Part shown: in pieces, positions 43,867-56,329 of the stretch | How positions within the stretch are numbered: position 1 is the first letter of the stretch | Layout of the letters: the number at the start of each line of letters is the position of its first letter | Assembly (NCBI GenBank): GCA_025093985.1 | Contig: JACAAK010000002.1 | Location: 434,001 to 498,000, forward strand | Direction: 5' to 3' | Length of the DNA: 64,000 nucleotides | Origin: Calvatia gigantea | Lineage: Eukaryota > Basidiomycota > Agaricomycetes > Agaricales > Lycoperdaceae | Notes under the pieces: generated by a model | What the model was told of the DNA's origin: nothing | The model's database searches: none | What the model saw: the letters and a program-made list of their open reading frames with translations, nothing else | Translations under genes and position numbers: made by a program

Positions 43867-45003
43867 ATGACGATGCAAATAATTCGTAACTTCACTTTCT
43901 ACTTCAACGCCATTCTCTGCTACATACACCAGGCCATGCCAATGGTTAGGGCCAACAGCCATATACGCTCCTTCAAGCACTTCATGGACTTCCAGTACCC
44001 ACTCCTTGACTCCGACATCTCTGTTCGTCTTGCATTGGCGCGGTTTCGTGATACGAGTGTCAGGACCTATGATCCATATACCTTGCGCAACCACATCTAT
44101 TTATCAGAACTTAATCTCTACAAGACCCAGAGTCTTGATAATTTCCACCACGAGTACTTGATCGCCCATCTTCGCCACACACAATGCACCAAGATGTACC
44201 ATATTATGATTGATAGGGCGGGCAGAGCCGCTGTAACCCACCAATCTGAACCCCCCTCAGACCAGGCATCCCACAAACCTTGGGCCCCAGCCTGCAATTG
44301 TCACAGAGTCCCTCCCTGCATCTGCAACATGAGTTTACGACCTCAAAAGGCAACTGACTACAGGGGAGGGTCCCATTGTTGAAGCCAAGGACCGTATCAG
44401 ACGCATGGTATCCCCAAGGCTTACTCCCAGCGACATATGTGCAGCTCACTTTAGAATTCAATGACTCCCCCCCTTGCACCCACCGATCCATCTCCTACCA
44501 TCCACCCAGTTCTCCCCCTTTATGAACTGCTTGAGGTCCTCAAAGAAATACACGTGTCAAAAACCACCTACGAACTTGCGACCACGAATTGCTTTTGGTT
44601 CGCAAGGATAGTACTTGAGGTTATTGCTTCGATAGAGGGCATTACCCCGCAGCTGGTGTCTTGTGATGACCTCAATCAGGCCGAGATGAACAGCCAGTTG
44701 CCCCTTGTGTGTACACCCGGAAAATGGGACGCATCGCTGGATTTTCTGTCGATGGTGCAGTCCCTGCCACCAAGGATGTCGAAACCATTGCTGCCCGATC
44801 CATGGATGCAATTGCATCATTCACTCAAGCGGTAAGTGAGTTTTACGCAATATTTTGGTGCAAGGGATTCAATTTTCTGTTTCAGTGGGATGAAGTTATG
44901 AACCGCGAGCGCGAAAGGGAGGAGGCCATCCGCAGGGCCCGCAGGGAGAAGGAGGAGCTTGAAAAGGAGTTGGAACTCCTCAGGGATCAGCGTGGATACT
45001 AGG
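43867..45003 (+). pseudogene. Orphan gene with CFWF motif and C-terminal coiled coil, frame-disrupted
   Basis: Unrecognised function; the pattern (YHIMIDR, LEFNDSPP, YELLEVLKEIH, TTNCFWFARIVLEVI) resembles uncharacterised Agaricomycete proteins. It then reads KMGRIAGFSVDGAVP and, after an intron GTAAGT...TTTCAG (about 44832-44884), a charged coiled coil (REREREEAIRRARREKEEL) ending at 45003. Frame changes occur near 44350, at a C7 run (44463-44470) and near 44715, so it is either a decaying gene or carries sequence errors. The region lies tail-to-head between the deubiquitinase and Iml1. Confidence 0.5.
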
Positions 45004-45142
45004 CGGATTTTCTTCGTCCTGATTAGATATGTCAAATCTGTGTTGACCAAATGCCCCATGTGACCGTATCGGAGTCTGTTGCCAAACAATCCCTTCCGCA
45101 TTGATTTGACCACAGCCTTGAAGTTTGAAGCTTCCGTCTCCC

Positions 45143-48100
45143 ATGACATCGTCGAGAGCAGAATCTCAGCATTCGCACATTGGTAGACGCCGCTCGAATA
45201 CAGCCCAATCCGTTCTTCGGTCCTTGCCACCCCCCACACCGGCTCCTCTCAAGGTTGGTGATTGCAAAACCTTGAATCTCCGGGTTCACGAGGCCAAAGA
45301 TGCACCCGGTGTGCTATTCAATCATTCCACTTGGCCTGGCGTGGCGGAAGGTGACCTAGTGAGAGTAAATAGGTACCCGCCGGAAAATCTCGACGAGTCG
45401 TTTTTGTTTTTCGTTCCGAAGGAGGAGGATCAATCCCAAAGGGTTCAACTACAGGTGGGGTTTTCTCGTGTGGGTGAGATTGGACGCATGTGAACATTAG
45501 CTTCGAGCAGATATCGGTACCAAAGTCTATTGCAGACGCCTTCAACCTCAAGAATAATGGCGAGGTGTCATTGACCAAGGTCTGTTTGTGCATCAGGATA
45601 TGATGCTTAAGTTAACCTCCGATAATAGGTCGAGCAGAAGACGTGCCACGCGAGTTATGTCGAGCTCGTATTCCAGGACCAGTACCTGGGCCGCAACGAT
45701 ATGTGGAGACTTGAGGAGCAACTGGTGGGGCAGTGTGTGCACGTAAATCAGGAAGTGAATTTCGTGAGCACAGTTGTCGCAAAGGTACAACACATATATA
45801 CCAAAGGGAAGAAGGTGCGTATCGTTTTCTTGGACTTCTTGGACGATTATCCTCACCTAAGTTCCATGCGTGCAGGTTTCTTCAGCAATTGTCACGCCAG
45901 CAACTCGACCCATTTTCCGCTCGCTTTCCGCCAAAGTCACCATCTTTATCCAAGTTTGCCGTGAGCTTTGGGAATTTGCTGGTGACGGCGAGCGCTATAA
46001 TGAGAAAATCGTCCACTCTTTCCTCCCCGCACTCTTTGCAAAATGGCGCGACGCCGCTACCAATCACATCGTTACAATTGTTCTGATATCGCGCGTATTC
46101 TACGAGGACAGCGAAATGCGAGGGCCTGTACGTGATGGCGCACGTCGAGACGAAAGGGGCAATTGGTACAAGGATTTTTACAAGGTCATCACAGATAACG
46201 AGATCATTCGCGAATGGAAGCCAACTCTCGTCAGCATCAAAGACTCGTTTTGGGATTTTCAACGGGAGATTCTTCTAACACATCATTATCGCGCTGCGCA
46301 AGACGTGAGGCCAGATGTGCGACCACGACTAGTCGGGCGGTTGTCATATGCCCATGACGGACCCATTCTTGAGGCCATCAACCTGGGATTAAATCCCGCC
46401 GAAACTCATTACATCGATCGTTCCCTTTCGTTGACCGGTGCGACGATTATCCTCATAAGTCCTGGGACAGGTTATTTTCGCGTCAACAAAAAGCTCTTGC
46501 GCCTGACAACGACTCGGATGCTCGACCAGGGCTCGGTCTTAGATCTCATTCTTCTTACCAAACCTCCTTTGCATCAGAGCCCGATCTTCAGCTTCCAGGG
46601 TACAGAACCAGAAACTCGACTCGAGATTGAAAAAAAATCTGCAGATCCACTGGCTAGCGATCCCCTGTGGGGAGGTGATGACGGCAATAATACAAATTCG
46701 GAGGAGCTGAAGACCTTCTGGTGGGAGCCTTTCTGGATTTCAACAACTTTCTGGGACAAGCAGATGGATCTACCGCTCCGGCAGGATCGGTGGGTTTTTT
46801 GAGCTCAGATTCCATAGAGATTTTTTACTGATTATTTACTATAGGTTTGTCGCCCGAGCCAAGATGCACGAGATCCAGATGCTCGGTCTCCTCGAAGCTG
46901 ACGTCTTATCGAGTATTGAAGTCCCGTATCTTCCAGCCAAAACAGTAACGTCGGCCGTTGGAAGCATGGACCAGGAGGAGCGAGCGTCTCATGCTAAATC
47001 GGAAGCAGACAAGTTTGACATAGACATCTTCTCCCTGCGGACTAGTTATACTGTTCCCAGTTCCAACGAACTCCCTTCCGTGCCCAGTCCCCGACCAATT
47101 GAACGGAGGAGCCAGGCATTACCGACTTCCAGCAGGATCACGACCATCGAAGAGAGCCCAAGACGCATCATCAAGGAGCTTCCTGACGAAACCCCGGCGA
47201 CAGGAAACATGCTTTCTACAGCAACGGCAGCTGGTTTGAGTACATCCCCTTCCCAAGCTTCAATTCGTTCCGTTCGTTCCACCCTCTCCAAACTTTCCAC
47301 CGCACCCACTACAAATCAACCAACAGCGGCAAGCTTGGTTGCCAAGCTGGCACCAGCAATGCGGCTTTTCAACCCCTTCCGTAGTGGGCCAAGTGAGCCA
47401 CAGACTACGCAAGTTTCTGCGTCAGCCTCCCCCAGCACCGTACCTGATGTTGCCAGCCCAATAACGACAAACGTGCCTGCATCCCCAAAGGCGCCTCCAA
47501 CAGTAGCCACCGTCTCAGAACCTCTAGTGCAACCAGTCGCAATCAAAGCGAACGTACCTAAGACAGTTGTGAGTCGAACGTTCGAAGAGGAGACGGTCGT
47601 TCCAAATCGCACCTCTTTCCGGAGGTCACCCCTTAACACTCCCCCTCGTGATGACCCCCCTACACACAAACGTCGCAACACAGCGAGTACGCTTGGTCAA
47701 TCCTATACTTCATCCTCTCCACGATCATGGTCGAACCCTCTACGGCCCGAAACTTCCGTTTCATACGTGCAAGAGTCTCTCGCCCGGCGATGGGAACACC
47801 TCCTACCCGAGTCTACACACAAACACGATATCAAATGGAGAGCTTTGACGACACCGCCTTGTTTGCCTTTGACCATGGAATACCTCCCCTCCAACGCTGA
47901 GCTGGAATCCTGCTATGAGAACTACGACTACTACTTCGTAGTTGTTCCTAACGAAATGCGTTCCTTCCTCGTCAAACCACCCCATGCCAGAGGCACACCC
48001 GAAGAGATCCGCAGAGCATGGGCGCTCGCCGTCATGCGTGGCATGGCTGCCGTCCGCGTCGCCCAAGGATTCCAGTTCATCCTTCGGCCATCGGCGCCAA

Positions 48101-50023
48101 GATGCTCGCAGAAAATACACGGTACTGAGGATAAGAAGGGTTTGCGGAAGAGTAAGTTCTTAGCAAATGGCGATCACACTCCCAAGGCTACTGGGCCTGC
48201 AGATGTGTTGCAGTCGCCTTTGGATCCGGTGTATCTCAGTATGACGAACGAGATCCATAAGATCTCGTACACTGGTGATTCGATCCAGGTGCGCCGGTAT
48301 GTGAGGAGGTTGTTACCCGCAAGGGCAATTGAATATGAGTGCTTTATCTGGCCCAAGCTTGGAGGTAAGAGGCTGAATACTCCATGTTCTTGCGCTTGTT
48401 AATCTAGTTCATTAGGCGGATACGCATCACATGAAACAACATTCTCATCATACGGGCTTGAGAATTATGGGTGGAACAGGTTGGATATGCTAGTCGCCGG
48501 CTACGAGCACAACTTCAATGAATCCCTCCGATACTGGCGAACGCGCTTCATCATCATCCCAACCAAAGAACCTCCTATAAGTAACACCGGTCCTGGAGGT
48601 GAACGCCTCAATGACGAGGAAACTCGTATTTTGGGCATTGAAAAACTGGCCGAACAATTCACAAAACTCCGTTGGCAACCTGCAGACGAACGTAGGCAGC
48701 AACCCCGCGCCGCCCGTCCGGTTCCTCCCCACCACGCTTGACCCAGTTGCGTCAGTCCTCGACGAACCCCTAATGGACCAGCTCGACCAAATACATGCTC
48801 AGGGGCCTTTGAAGAAGAAGATAAAGAGCGAAAGGGAGATTGGAGATATGCCATTGGCTGCCATTGCCAAAGCTATGCGCGAAGAAGATGGAGTGCCAAT
48901 TAAGCTTTATCACTGGCACCGGTCACAATACCCAAATTCGTTCATTGGGTTCGACTTCGTGTCGTGGTTAGTGCGGGAGTTTAGCGACGTATCCTCGAGG
49001 ACTCAGGGGGTGGAGTGGGGTGCCAAGTTTCTGGAGCAGGGGCTAGTTCGAACATTGTAGAGGGCAACATGGTTTTCTGGACGGGCAAGAACTTCTCGCT
49101 CGAAGAGTTCGTAAATGCTCATGGCTTGCTCCCACAGACACTACTACTACTGCCTCAAAGGCGAATATTCTGTTCCAATGACCCCTAGAGGAGGCTGGTT
49201 CAAAAGATACACGAGCGAGGAGACAACACCGAAAGCACCTGGTAACGCACCACGCAGGAGCGCATCGCGTCGGAAACCCGCGAGGAAAAGGTTGATCCTG
49301 AGTCAGACGATGGTCATTGACATCGACCCTAACAAGGTAGGGTTAATCCACTGCAGATCCATTCTATCACCCCTGACTGAACAACGATTCAGAAAAGCGA
49401 CCAAGCAGAAGCAGTCGTACTCCATCATGATATCATCCATAACCCAGCGACAGTCTTCCATTTTGAGCTGCAGTGGATCGGCACCACTGCAAGGTGTATC
49501 GAGGACCAGCTCAAGACATGGAGTCGATCTATCGAACGCTACGGCCTTAATCTTGTCGAAGCCTACGTGACCCAGATCAGTGACATAAGCTCTCGGAATG
49601 CTTTTCAGTCTTGTTTTCCTATTCAATTGGCAATTCCGCCACCAGAGGTTCCAAACCTAGATACGCACGCGTCCCGAATATCCTCAGAAGTCCAAATGGT
49701 TCGAGTATGCGCTCCTCCACAAATTTGACTTTATAGTGGACGTAGAAGCTGCAGAATTGTATCCCGGAAACGTGGATATCCTCTACTCTTATCGCCGCTT
49801 GCCATACAAGTATTCGCAGTTCGTTCACCGGTCTGGTGCGGCCTTTGTTCAGGTCATAGGTGACGGAGAAGGCTTCTTGTTCCTCCCGAATCGACTTATG
49901 AGTCGGCTGAGCCCGCAGATCAAAAGCAAGAAGGAGGTGAAGCCGGTGAATGTTGCGGATGATATCAGAGATCATTTGTATGGTTTCTGTTCGGACGCGA
50001 ATGCGCTGCAGTACGTTCTATGA
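45143..50023 (+). CDS. IML1: Iml1/DEPDC5, GATOR1 (SEACIT) subunit; three apparent frameshifts near the 3' end
   Basis: GAP-complex subunit that restrains TORC1 at the vacuole when amino acids are scarce. Start MTSSRAESQHSH at 45143. Exons 45143-45454, 45511-45579, 45629-45814, 45876-46789, 46845-48364, 48416-49084, 49138-49336, 49393-50023. The Iml1 N-terminal domain (VSSAIVTPATRPIFRSLSAK, then CRELWEFAGDGERYNEKI) is in exon 4; a Ser/Pro-rich linker in exon 5; then PVRFLPTTLDP, IGDMPLAAIAKAMREEDGVP, and a DEP domain (FIGFDFVSWLVREF, GAKFLEQGLV, QHGFLDG/HYYYCLKGEY joined by a GC-AG intron), then the C-terminal domain (FHFELQWIGTTARCI, FDFIVDVEAAELY, HRSGAAFVQV). The frame changes at about 48690-48735, at 49047 (one extra T before CGAACATTGTAGA) and at about 49640-49727. 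Exons 1-5 are clean. Confidence 0.9.
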
Positions 50024-51409
50024 AGAACAACTCGCCCTGTTGAGGAAGGATGTACCCGAAGATCCTCCCCCTCTTAGTATTTAGATGTAATATATACTGT
50101 TTCTATCTTCAGTTTCGGGCCCACCCAGTCGTAAGTTAAATGCTGAGGTTCATGCTACACACTTTCTGTGTGCTGGGGGAGCGCTAGCTGGTGTGTTCTT
50201 TATCTAGGCGCCCCACTTAATCCACCTTGCGCTATCCAGCGGACTGTCATGCATTGATGTACTTGGTATTAACCATGTTGCGCTTCGATATAGAACCAAT
50301 AACAATCTAGATTCAACGCACCAAGTTTGTGATCGGAGCGCGTAACTGACGAGCGTCGGCTGGTTGTCCTTCCAAGTTCAAATTCTGGTTCGTGTTTTCG
50401 ACCCCAAGCTTCCAAAGGCGTCAGTCAGACAGTGATGAACTGATATTCAAAGATCGGTTTGAAGTTGCTCGCCCACTGATCGATATGTAAAATGGGTACT
50501 GCTGGGGTCCAGCGCAAGCCTAGGCTGCGGCTCGAATTCACCTCAATGCACAACGAAGAGTGCGTGTTATCCGAAGTATAGAAATGCACATCACGCATCA
50601 GATGTCCGCGGGTGCTCACTAGCTCTGCTCGCAGCTTATCTGCCGTCCACGCTGATCCTGTGTGGCCCGATTGCACTGCTGCAGTTCGCACCATTTCCAC
50701 GGGATTGTGACTGTTCCTCAGAATACCCAGCGCTATTCAGCTGTCGATCTTGATTGCTCCTCTACGGAAGTACATACCTCCGAAATATCCACCGAGTTTA
50801 AAATGAACCAGACTACGGTGCTGCATCAATAAGACGCTCAACCGTCCATTCAAAAATGAGAAGAGGCATGTCGCACATGAGCGAAAACAGTAACATTGCG
50901 CCGCACAAACTCTCTGTCTGTCCCCCTTGTGGCCTAAACCCAGGATAGTAAGCTGGGCGCGACGATCGACAAAGCTGGACTCCAAACTCTGCGGGGTTTG
51001 GGTGCAAGAAGAATCCTTTGTATTGCCTTATGTATCTTCTGGGGCACATTATATTGGGCACTCTTCTTCCTTAGATCCCGATAGCCTGCTCGCGAGTCGC
51101 CACAACTCGCCACCCGGCCAACTGGATCTGTTCTGGTGTTTTGTGATTGGACCAAGGGTCGGTGGAAGGGGGTTGGAGCATTTGACCCGTTGGATCTGAT
51201 TGGCTCGGGGTCTAACCTCCAAAAGGGTTAAGCGAACAGTAACAAGTGTAAACCCTTCATTGCATCATGGCTATCCCCGGAAAATCGCCCGAACAGGTGG
51301 ATAAACGGAGTACATAAGGAGTGGGGGTCCAGGGCGAAGTCTCCTATACCTCGTCCATTTTGACGAGTGATAAAAAAGCTTCCCCATTTTTTTTAATCCT
51401 TGTTACGCA
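50024..51409. other. Intergenic region
   Basis: Mostly unassigned. Minus-strand frames 50425-50700 and 50737-50985 have some protein-like stretches (HFYTSDNTHSSLCIEVN) but no recognisable domain and no convincing start or splice sites. Left part is the Iml1 3' flank, right part the promoter of the zinc-finger gene. Confidence 0.4.
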
Positions 51410-52284
51410 ATGCAACCGTTCACTTCAAACTCGACGGCATTATGTTCTTCGAGCTCAACACAGGTAAGCCAAAGTTTTGGTATTTTCCCAGGTTGGGTGC
51501 TTAAAAATTTCCGCGGATCACCGGTAAGGCTGACTCTCCCGTCTTTGCTGCACTGGATGAGCCCGCACAAGCAGTACCAACTTACTTGAAAGAGTTGGCA
51601 TTTCGCCCTCGAAAACGCTCATCTTCACTCTTTTCTACATCTTCGGCAGCATCATCCATTTTCGACTTCTACCATCGTTTGAGCCCAAAAGTTCAGCCTT
51701 CCGTCACTACCACTACGAGCACGAACGCACTTCACCCTCCTGGAGCCCGCAGAAGCCAGACGGCTCGCGGGTCTTTCGTTCCCAACTCTACTGCGGCCGC
51801 AACAACCCTGCGGCTGTTCCTCACACCAGACATATATGACTGGTACGAAGATCTACCGGACGACCAGAGTTTCCACACCTCCCGAGGTCGTCCGCAATAC
51901 GCCAAGCATATATCCTCTTCTCCAGAACAGCTTCTCCACAATCAAACAAAAGGCGCCATGCCACCCTTTATCACACGCAACCTCTCTATTTCTTCGTCCA
52001 GAACCACGTCCCGTTCTCCTTCTCCATCTCGGTCAACCGGTAGACGTAGACAGTCGAACTCAGGTTCAGGTATCGGTTCTGGGCCGGCGGTTATTACGAA
52101 TCTACACCCGGTTTTGTCGAAGTTGGAGAGAGAATCTAAATTTTGCAAGGCAAAAGTCAGGTGCTCAGCGTGTGGGAAAATGGGTATGAACTACCCTATG
52201 TGTGGGCGCTGCGGAGATATGTGGTGTTCAAGGGAATGTAGAATCGGGCAGGCAAAGAGGCACGCATGTCGGAGTAGTACTTGA
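51410..52284 (+). CDS. Small protein with C-terminal HIT/MYND-like zinc finger
   Basis: Two exons, 51410-51463 and 51529-52284 (intron 65 bp, GTAAGC...GGTAAG); 810 nt, 269 aa. The ATG at 51410 (MQPFTSNSTALCSSSS) is chosen over that at 51442 because only its phase continues into ADSPVFAALDEPAQ. The middle is Ser/Thr/Arg-rich and disordered. The C-terminus has eight metal ligands in the order CSACGKMGMNYPMCGRCGDM, then WCSRECRIGQAKRHAC, like zf-HIT fingers found in Box C/D snoRNP and chromatin-remodelling factors or a short MYND finger. Function unknown. Confidence 0.75.
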
Positions 52285-52759
52285 CGGACATTTCGGTTTT
52301 ACCAAAAAGAGGGATATTGGGATTTCAATCACATTTGCTCAATGACCTAGATTAGATTGTCCTCAGTTTTTAGGGTTCAATTGTAGTTTAATTTTGGGAC
52401 GTACAAAGATGTAATCAAATGCTTTGAACAACACAAATGCTTCCATTGTTCAGGCACATGTTCTCGCCTACGAGCTGGGCGTTTCTCCGTTCATAACATC
52501 AAAACCGCCATCTGTCAAACAGAAAATTGATCTTGCTTAATGACCCCATTATCGTCTTCCAATAAGTCCTAATTCTACGTCATCGTTGGCAGGAAGGGAA
52601 TTTCCGGCAATTGGACACAAGGCAACCGTTCATGTTGTATTCAGAACAGCAATTTGCGGTTATGCTGGATATCATATGCAAGTTCCTGACATCAACATCA
52701 AGAAAACATCTATATTCCACCACCCACAACCCCAAGTACAAACCACGAAAGAGCGTCTG
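52285..52759. other. Convergent intergenic region
   Basis: Separates the converging zinc-finger gene and NAA20. AT-rich, probable 3' UTR and polyadenylation signals on both strands. No coding frame supported. Confidence 0.5.
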
Positions 52760-53565
52760 TTACGAGACATCATGGGCGCTGACGACCACATCCCGTCCAT
52801 TCGGCCGTACTGAACGTCGACTCAAGTCCCTCGAAAGTGGTTTCCGCATATCTACATCAACGAAAATCACTCGATATTAAGAACCACAAAAGACAAAATT
52901 AAACCACTCACCGAACGCATCCTCCTCATCCCTCCCACCACGTCCAACTCCTAAGCTCCCATAATACTCTCTTACACGCCTGTACACACTATACCCCATC
53001 CCTTCATACATCTCAATCGCCACCCTGTTAGCGCAACGTACATACAGATCTACAAAGAAGCCTTTGTAGATTTCGTCTGATACGAGCTCGAGGAGGTACA
53101 TCATTTTGCGGGCGAGGCCAAGACGGCGATACTCGGGTGCGACGGTAAGGGCGGTTACGTGACCGTGCCACTCAGGACCCATGCCCTCAGCTTTTCCGAG
53201 GACTGCAGACATACATATGGACATTGATGAGCATGTGGCTGGGTGCGAAGGGCGGGGGGGAGGAGGAGAAGACATACCGTAGCCCATCATACGGCCGCTG
53301 GGTGCTTCTTGTACACAGCAGAGGTCTGGCCAACGCGAGAGGTAGTTTAAGTAGAACCCAATTCCGTACTGTAGTTATCAGTTTCAGCATAAGCGACGCG
53401 GAAGAACGAGAACGTGTGAGCCTCACAGTTTCCGTCCATATGTCTAAGTTGCTTGAAAGGTAGAGTCAGGACGTGGGCGGATGAGGAGTTCAGCTAGCAA
53501 CGAGAAACCCACATGTTGTTGAACTTGAACAGGTCTGATGCCTTGAACGGTCGTAGGATGCTCAT
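52760..53565 (-). CDS. NAA20: Naa20, catalytic subunit of N-terminal acetyltransferase NatB
   Basis: Acetylates nascent proteins starting Met-Asp/Glu/Asn/Gln on the ribosome together with Naa25. Five exons: 53513-53565, 53427-53451 (25 nt), 53278-53368, 52912-53202, 52760-52851; 552 nt, 183 aa, close to the usual length. ATG at 53565 opens MSILRPFKASDLFKFNNINL, then DIWTETYGIGFYLNYLSRWP, GKAEGMGPEWHGHVTALTV, the acetyl-CoA loop PEYRRLGLARKM (R-x2-G-x-A type), FFVDLYVRCANRVAIEMY, GYSVYRRVREYY and the C-terminal DEEDAFDMRKPLSRD, the last part only after the 60-bp final intron is removed. Intact. Confidence 0.95.
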
Positions 53566-54419
53566 GTTTTTCCAATAAAACAATGTAAAGAAGGTAGTGA
53601 AGGTGTGTTTGTAGAAGGTGGTTGCAAATGTCGGAACGACGAAATTTCGTTACATACTTTCGGAGCTTCCGGTCCGGGTCACTTTTCCGGCCCGCTTTCC
53701 TCAACTCCTTGCAAAGAGATCTTATCAGAGCCCACACTCTCTCATAATCCATACCCCCGCACATCCACAGAGGAGGTATGGGTTACAAGGGAGCCGACCG
53801 TATGTACCTGTTCCTTTTTTTTTTACGACGGTTAGCTGCCGGACTGATGATAGGTTGAGCACACAAAAGACAGCGACGAAATCCTTCCTGATTGGCAGTC
53901 CCACCAGAGTTGAATTTCTGATCCGGTCTGTCCGTCCGACCTCGAACTTCGAAGTCTTCAGCGGAACGGATGTCGCCTGCCATTCCGCCATCAATTGGCT
54001 CGCGAAAGAATCCCCGTTTTGGGGCAGCCGGCAAATTTCTTCGACATAAAGTTACGATTTCACGCACGACATTTACTTGGAAGCACGCTTTCTGAATTGG
54101 GTTGGCATGAAGACTTCAGCATTTTGACCCTTGTAAGTTGATAGGCCCCTGTCTGACTTTTGGAACCGGCACAAGCACAATGAAGGAGTTGATTATCCGG
54201 CAAGGTCGCAAGAAGCGGCGCGAGGCTTGCGCAGGAGATGTGATGCGTGGAACGTCGGTTACAGTACGTCGATCCTTTCCGCTTACATGCGAGTTCTTAT
54301 GCATTGGGTGTTACCATCCTACTCTTACTGCACCAACAGACGTAGAGGTATATAAGTCGGACTTTCATGAACGTTGCACCCCACAAACATTCGCCACAAG
54401 CACTCGCACTCCTCAACAA
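53566..54419. other. Intergenic region
   Basis: No supported gene. A T10 run at about 53814-53824; the left end is the NAA20 promoter and the right end the former promoter of the monooxygenase pseudogene. Confidence 0.5.
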
Positions 54420-56329
54420 ATGCCTTACAGATCTCACCAAGGACCAGCGACCGCTCAGAGCTTCACCTCTAGTCGTTGGTTAGATAAGCCGATCCACAAT
54501 GAGCAACCGGTGAAAATCATCGGTGCTGGGGCTGGCGCATCTGGCCTCCTCTTCGTTTACAGGTTGCAACGTTCTTTCGAGAACTTTGAGCTGACGATCT
54601 GCGACAAGAACGAGGACGTCGGCAGTACCTGGCTTGAGAACAAATATCCTGGGTATCTCGCCCTCTCTGATTTCAAATCGTTGATATTAAACCTCCATGT
54701 TTACTAGCTGTGCGTACGATATTGCGGCACATGCCTATGTCTGGTCCTTCGAACCCAACCCTAACTGGTCCTCCATCTATGCAGGCGCAGACGAGATCCA
54801 CGATTACTTCGTTCGCTTCACTGACAAGTACGGCCTCCGGAAGTGCTGCCAAATTCAAGAAACAGGTCTCTCGTGTCGAATGGGACAACCAAACCGGCCA
54901 ATGGAATGTAGAAATTACGGACGTAGAGACTGGGAACGTCACTCGAGATTGGTATGACTTCTTCGTCAACGCATGCGGAGTGCTGAATGCTTGGAAGTGG
55001 CCCAATGTTCCTGGACTAGACAAGTTCGAAGGACTCTGCAAATTATGATAGGAACGTTGACTTAACGGACAAAACTATCGCATTGATCGGTAATGGGTAC
55101 ATTGGCTTCCCGTTCAAACCCTATATGTAGTTGGTTGTTTAACGTGTCCACCCCCATCAGTTCCTCGGGAACCCAACTTCTCCCTGCCATCCTCCCAAAG
55201 GTCAAAAAAGTGACCAACTTCATCCGCAGCGCAACGTATGTTCTTCCAGCTCAAGGCTTCCAACAACGGTACTACACTGCCGAGGAAAAAGCAGCCTTCG
55301 CCTCCGACCCCAAAAAACTCGAAGAACATCCCCGAGAGCTCGACTCGGGTATCCAGGGATCGTATTCGCTCTTTCTCAAGGACTCCCTGTTGCAAAAAGC
55401 TATCACCAGCAATATACGAGAAGCTATGGCAGAGAAGCTCAAAGGTACTGGGCTTGAGGACGAAATTATTCCGAAGTGGGGTGTCGGTTGCAGGAGGATA
55501 ACTCCTGGGGTTGGCTATCTTGAAGCATTGGTCAATCCGAAAACAGAGGTTGTGACGGGTGGTGCAAAGGAAATCACAGCAAAGGGATGTATAGGTGCGG
55601 ATGGAGAGGAATATGCTGTAGACGTGGTTATCTGCGCGACTGGTTTCGATACGAGCTATCTTCCAAGATTTCCGATCTTCGGGCTAAACGGACTGTCAAT
55701 GGCAGGCGCTTGGAAAGATGAGCCAACGAGTTACCTTGGCCTTGCCGCACCATGGTTTCCTAATTATTTCGTGTTCGTGGGGCCAAACAGTCCCGCCGGT
55801 AGCGGTCCTCTCCTCCCGGTAATTGATAAACCCACTTGAACACCATTTTCTCAGATAGTCGCTAATTTATCCTCCGTTCAAAGAGGCCCAAGCTGATTAC
55901 ATCCTCAAAATGATCAATCGCTATCAGACACCTAAACTCGAAGCAGCGCAGGATTTCATAGCCCACAAAGATGCCTACATGAAGCGCATCGTCTGGCTAC
56001 AGGAATGCCATTCGTGGTACAAGAGCGGGAGTAGGTCAGGCAAGATTACTGCGCTCTGGCCGGACAGTTCGCTGCATTATCTCGGGGCCGTGAAGGACCC
56101 AAGATACGAGGATTGGAACTTTAGTTATGTTGGAGGGAATTGATTTGCATATCTCGGGAATGGGGTTTCGCAGACGGAAATGGATAGGACGGCCGACTGG
56201 TCGTACCTTTTGAGGGATGTGGATGATTTGCCTTTCCTTGGACGTGCGAAGCAGAGGAGGGTTGTCACCAGGTTTGGGACGATCAAGAGACCCGAGGTAC
56301 GCGAAGGTGAAGTAGAGTTGAGGTTTTGA
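54420..56329 (+). pseudogene. Dead Baeyer-Villiger-type monooxygenase, paralogue of 31158-33094
   Basis: Starts MPYRSHQGPATAQSF and keeps GAGASG, STWLENKYPG (one G of the GG motif now S), YVWSFEPNPNWSS, and a long intact block from RSATYVLPAQGF to ATGFDTSYLP. All three introns are at the same places. Lesions: one extra A (CAAATTC versus CAATTC, about 54852) shifts the frame; a short deletion at about 55034 removes most of the FxGxxxH fingerprint and shifts again; a 21-nt deletion lies at about 55928; a TGA at about 56142 replaces an arginine codon (GGN-stop-FAYLG). The sequence then continues to a final TGA at 56327-56329. Confidence 0.88.

Noticed and set aside
50425..50985. Minus-strand gene downstream of Iml1
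   Set aside because: Two short frames without domains, splice sites or length support; left as unassigned.
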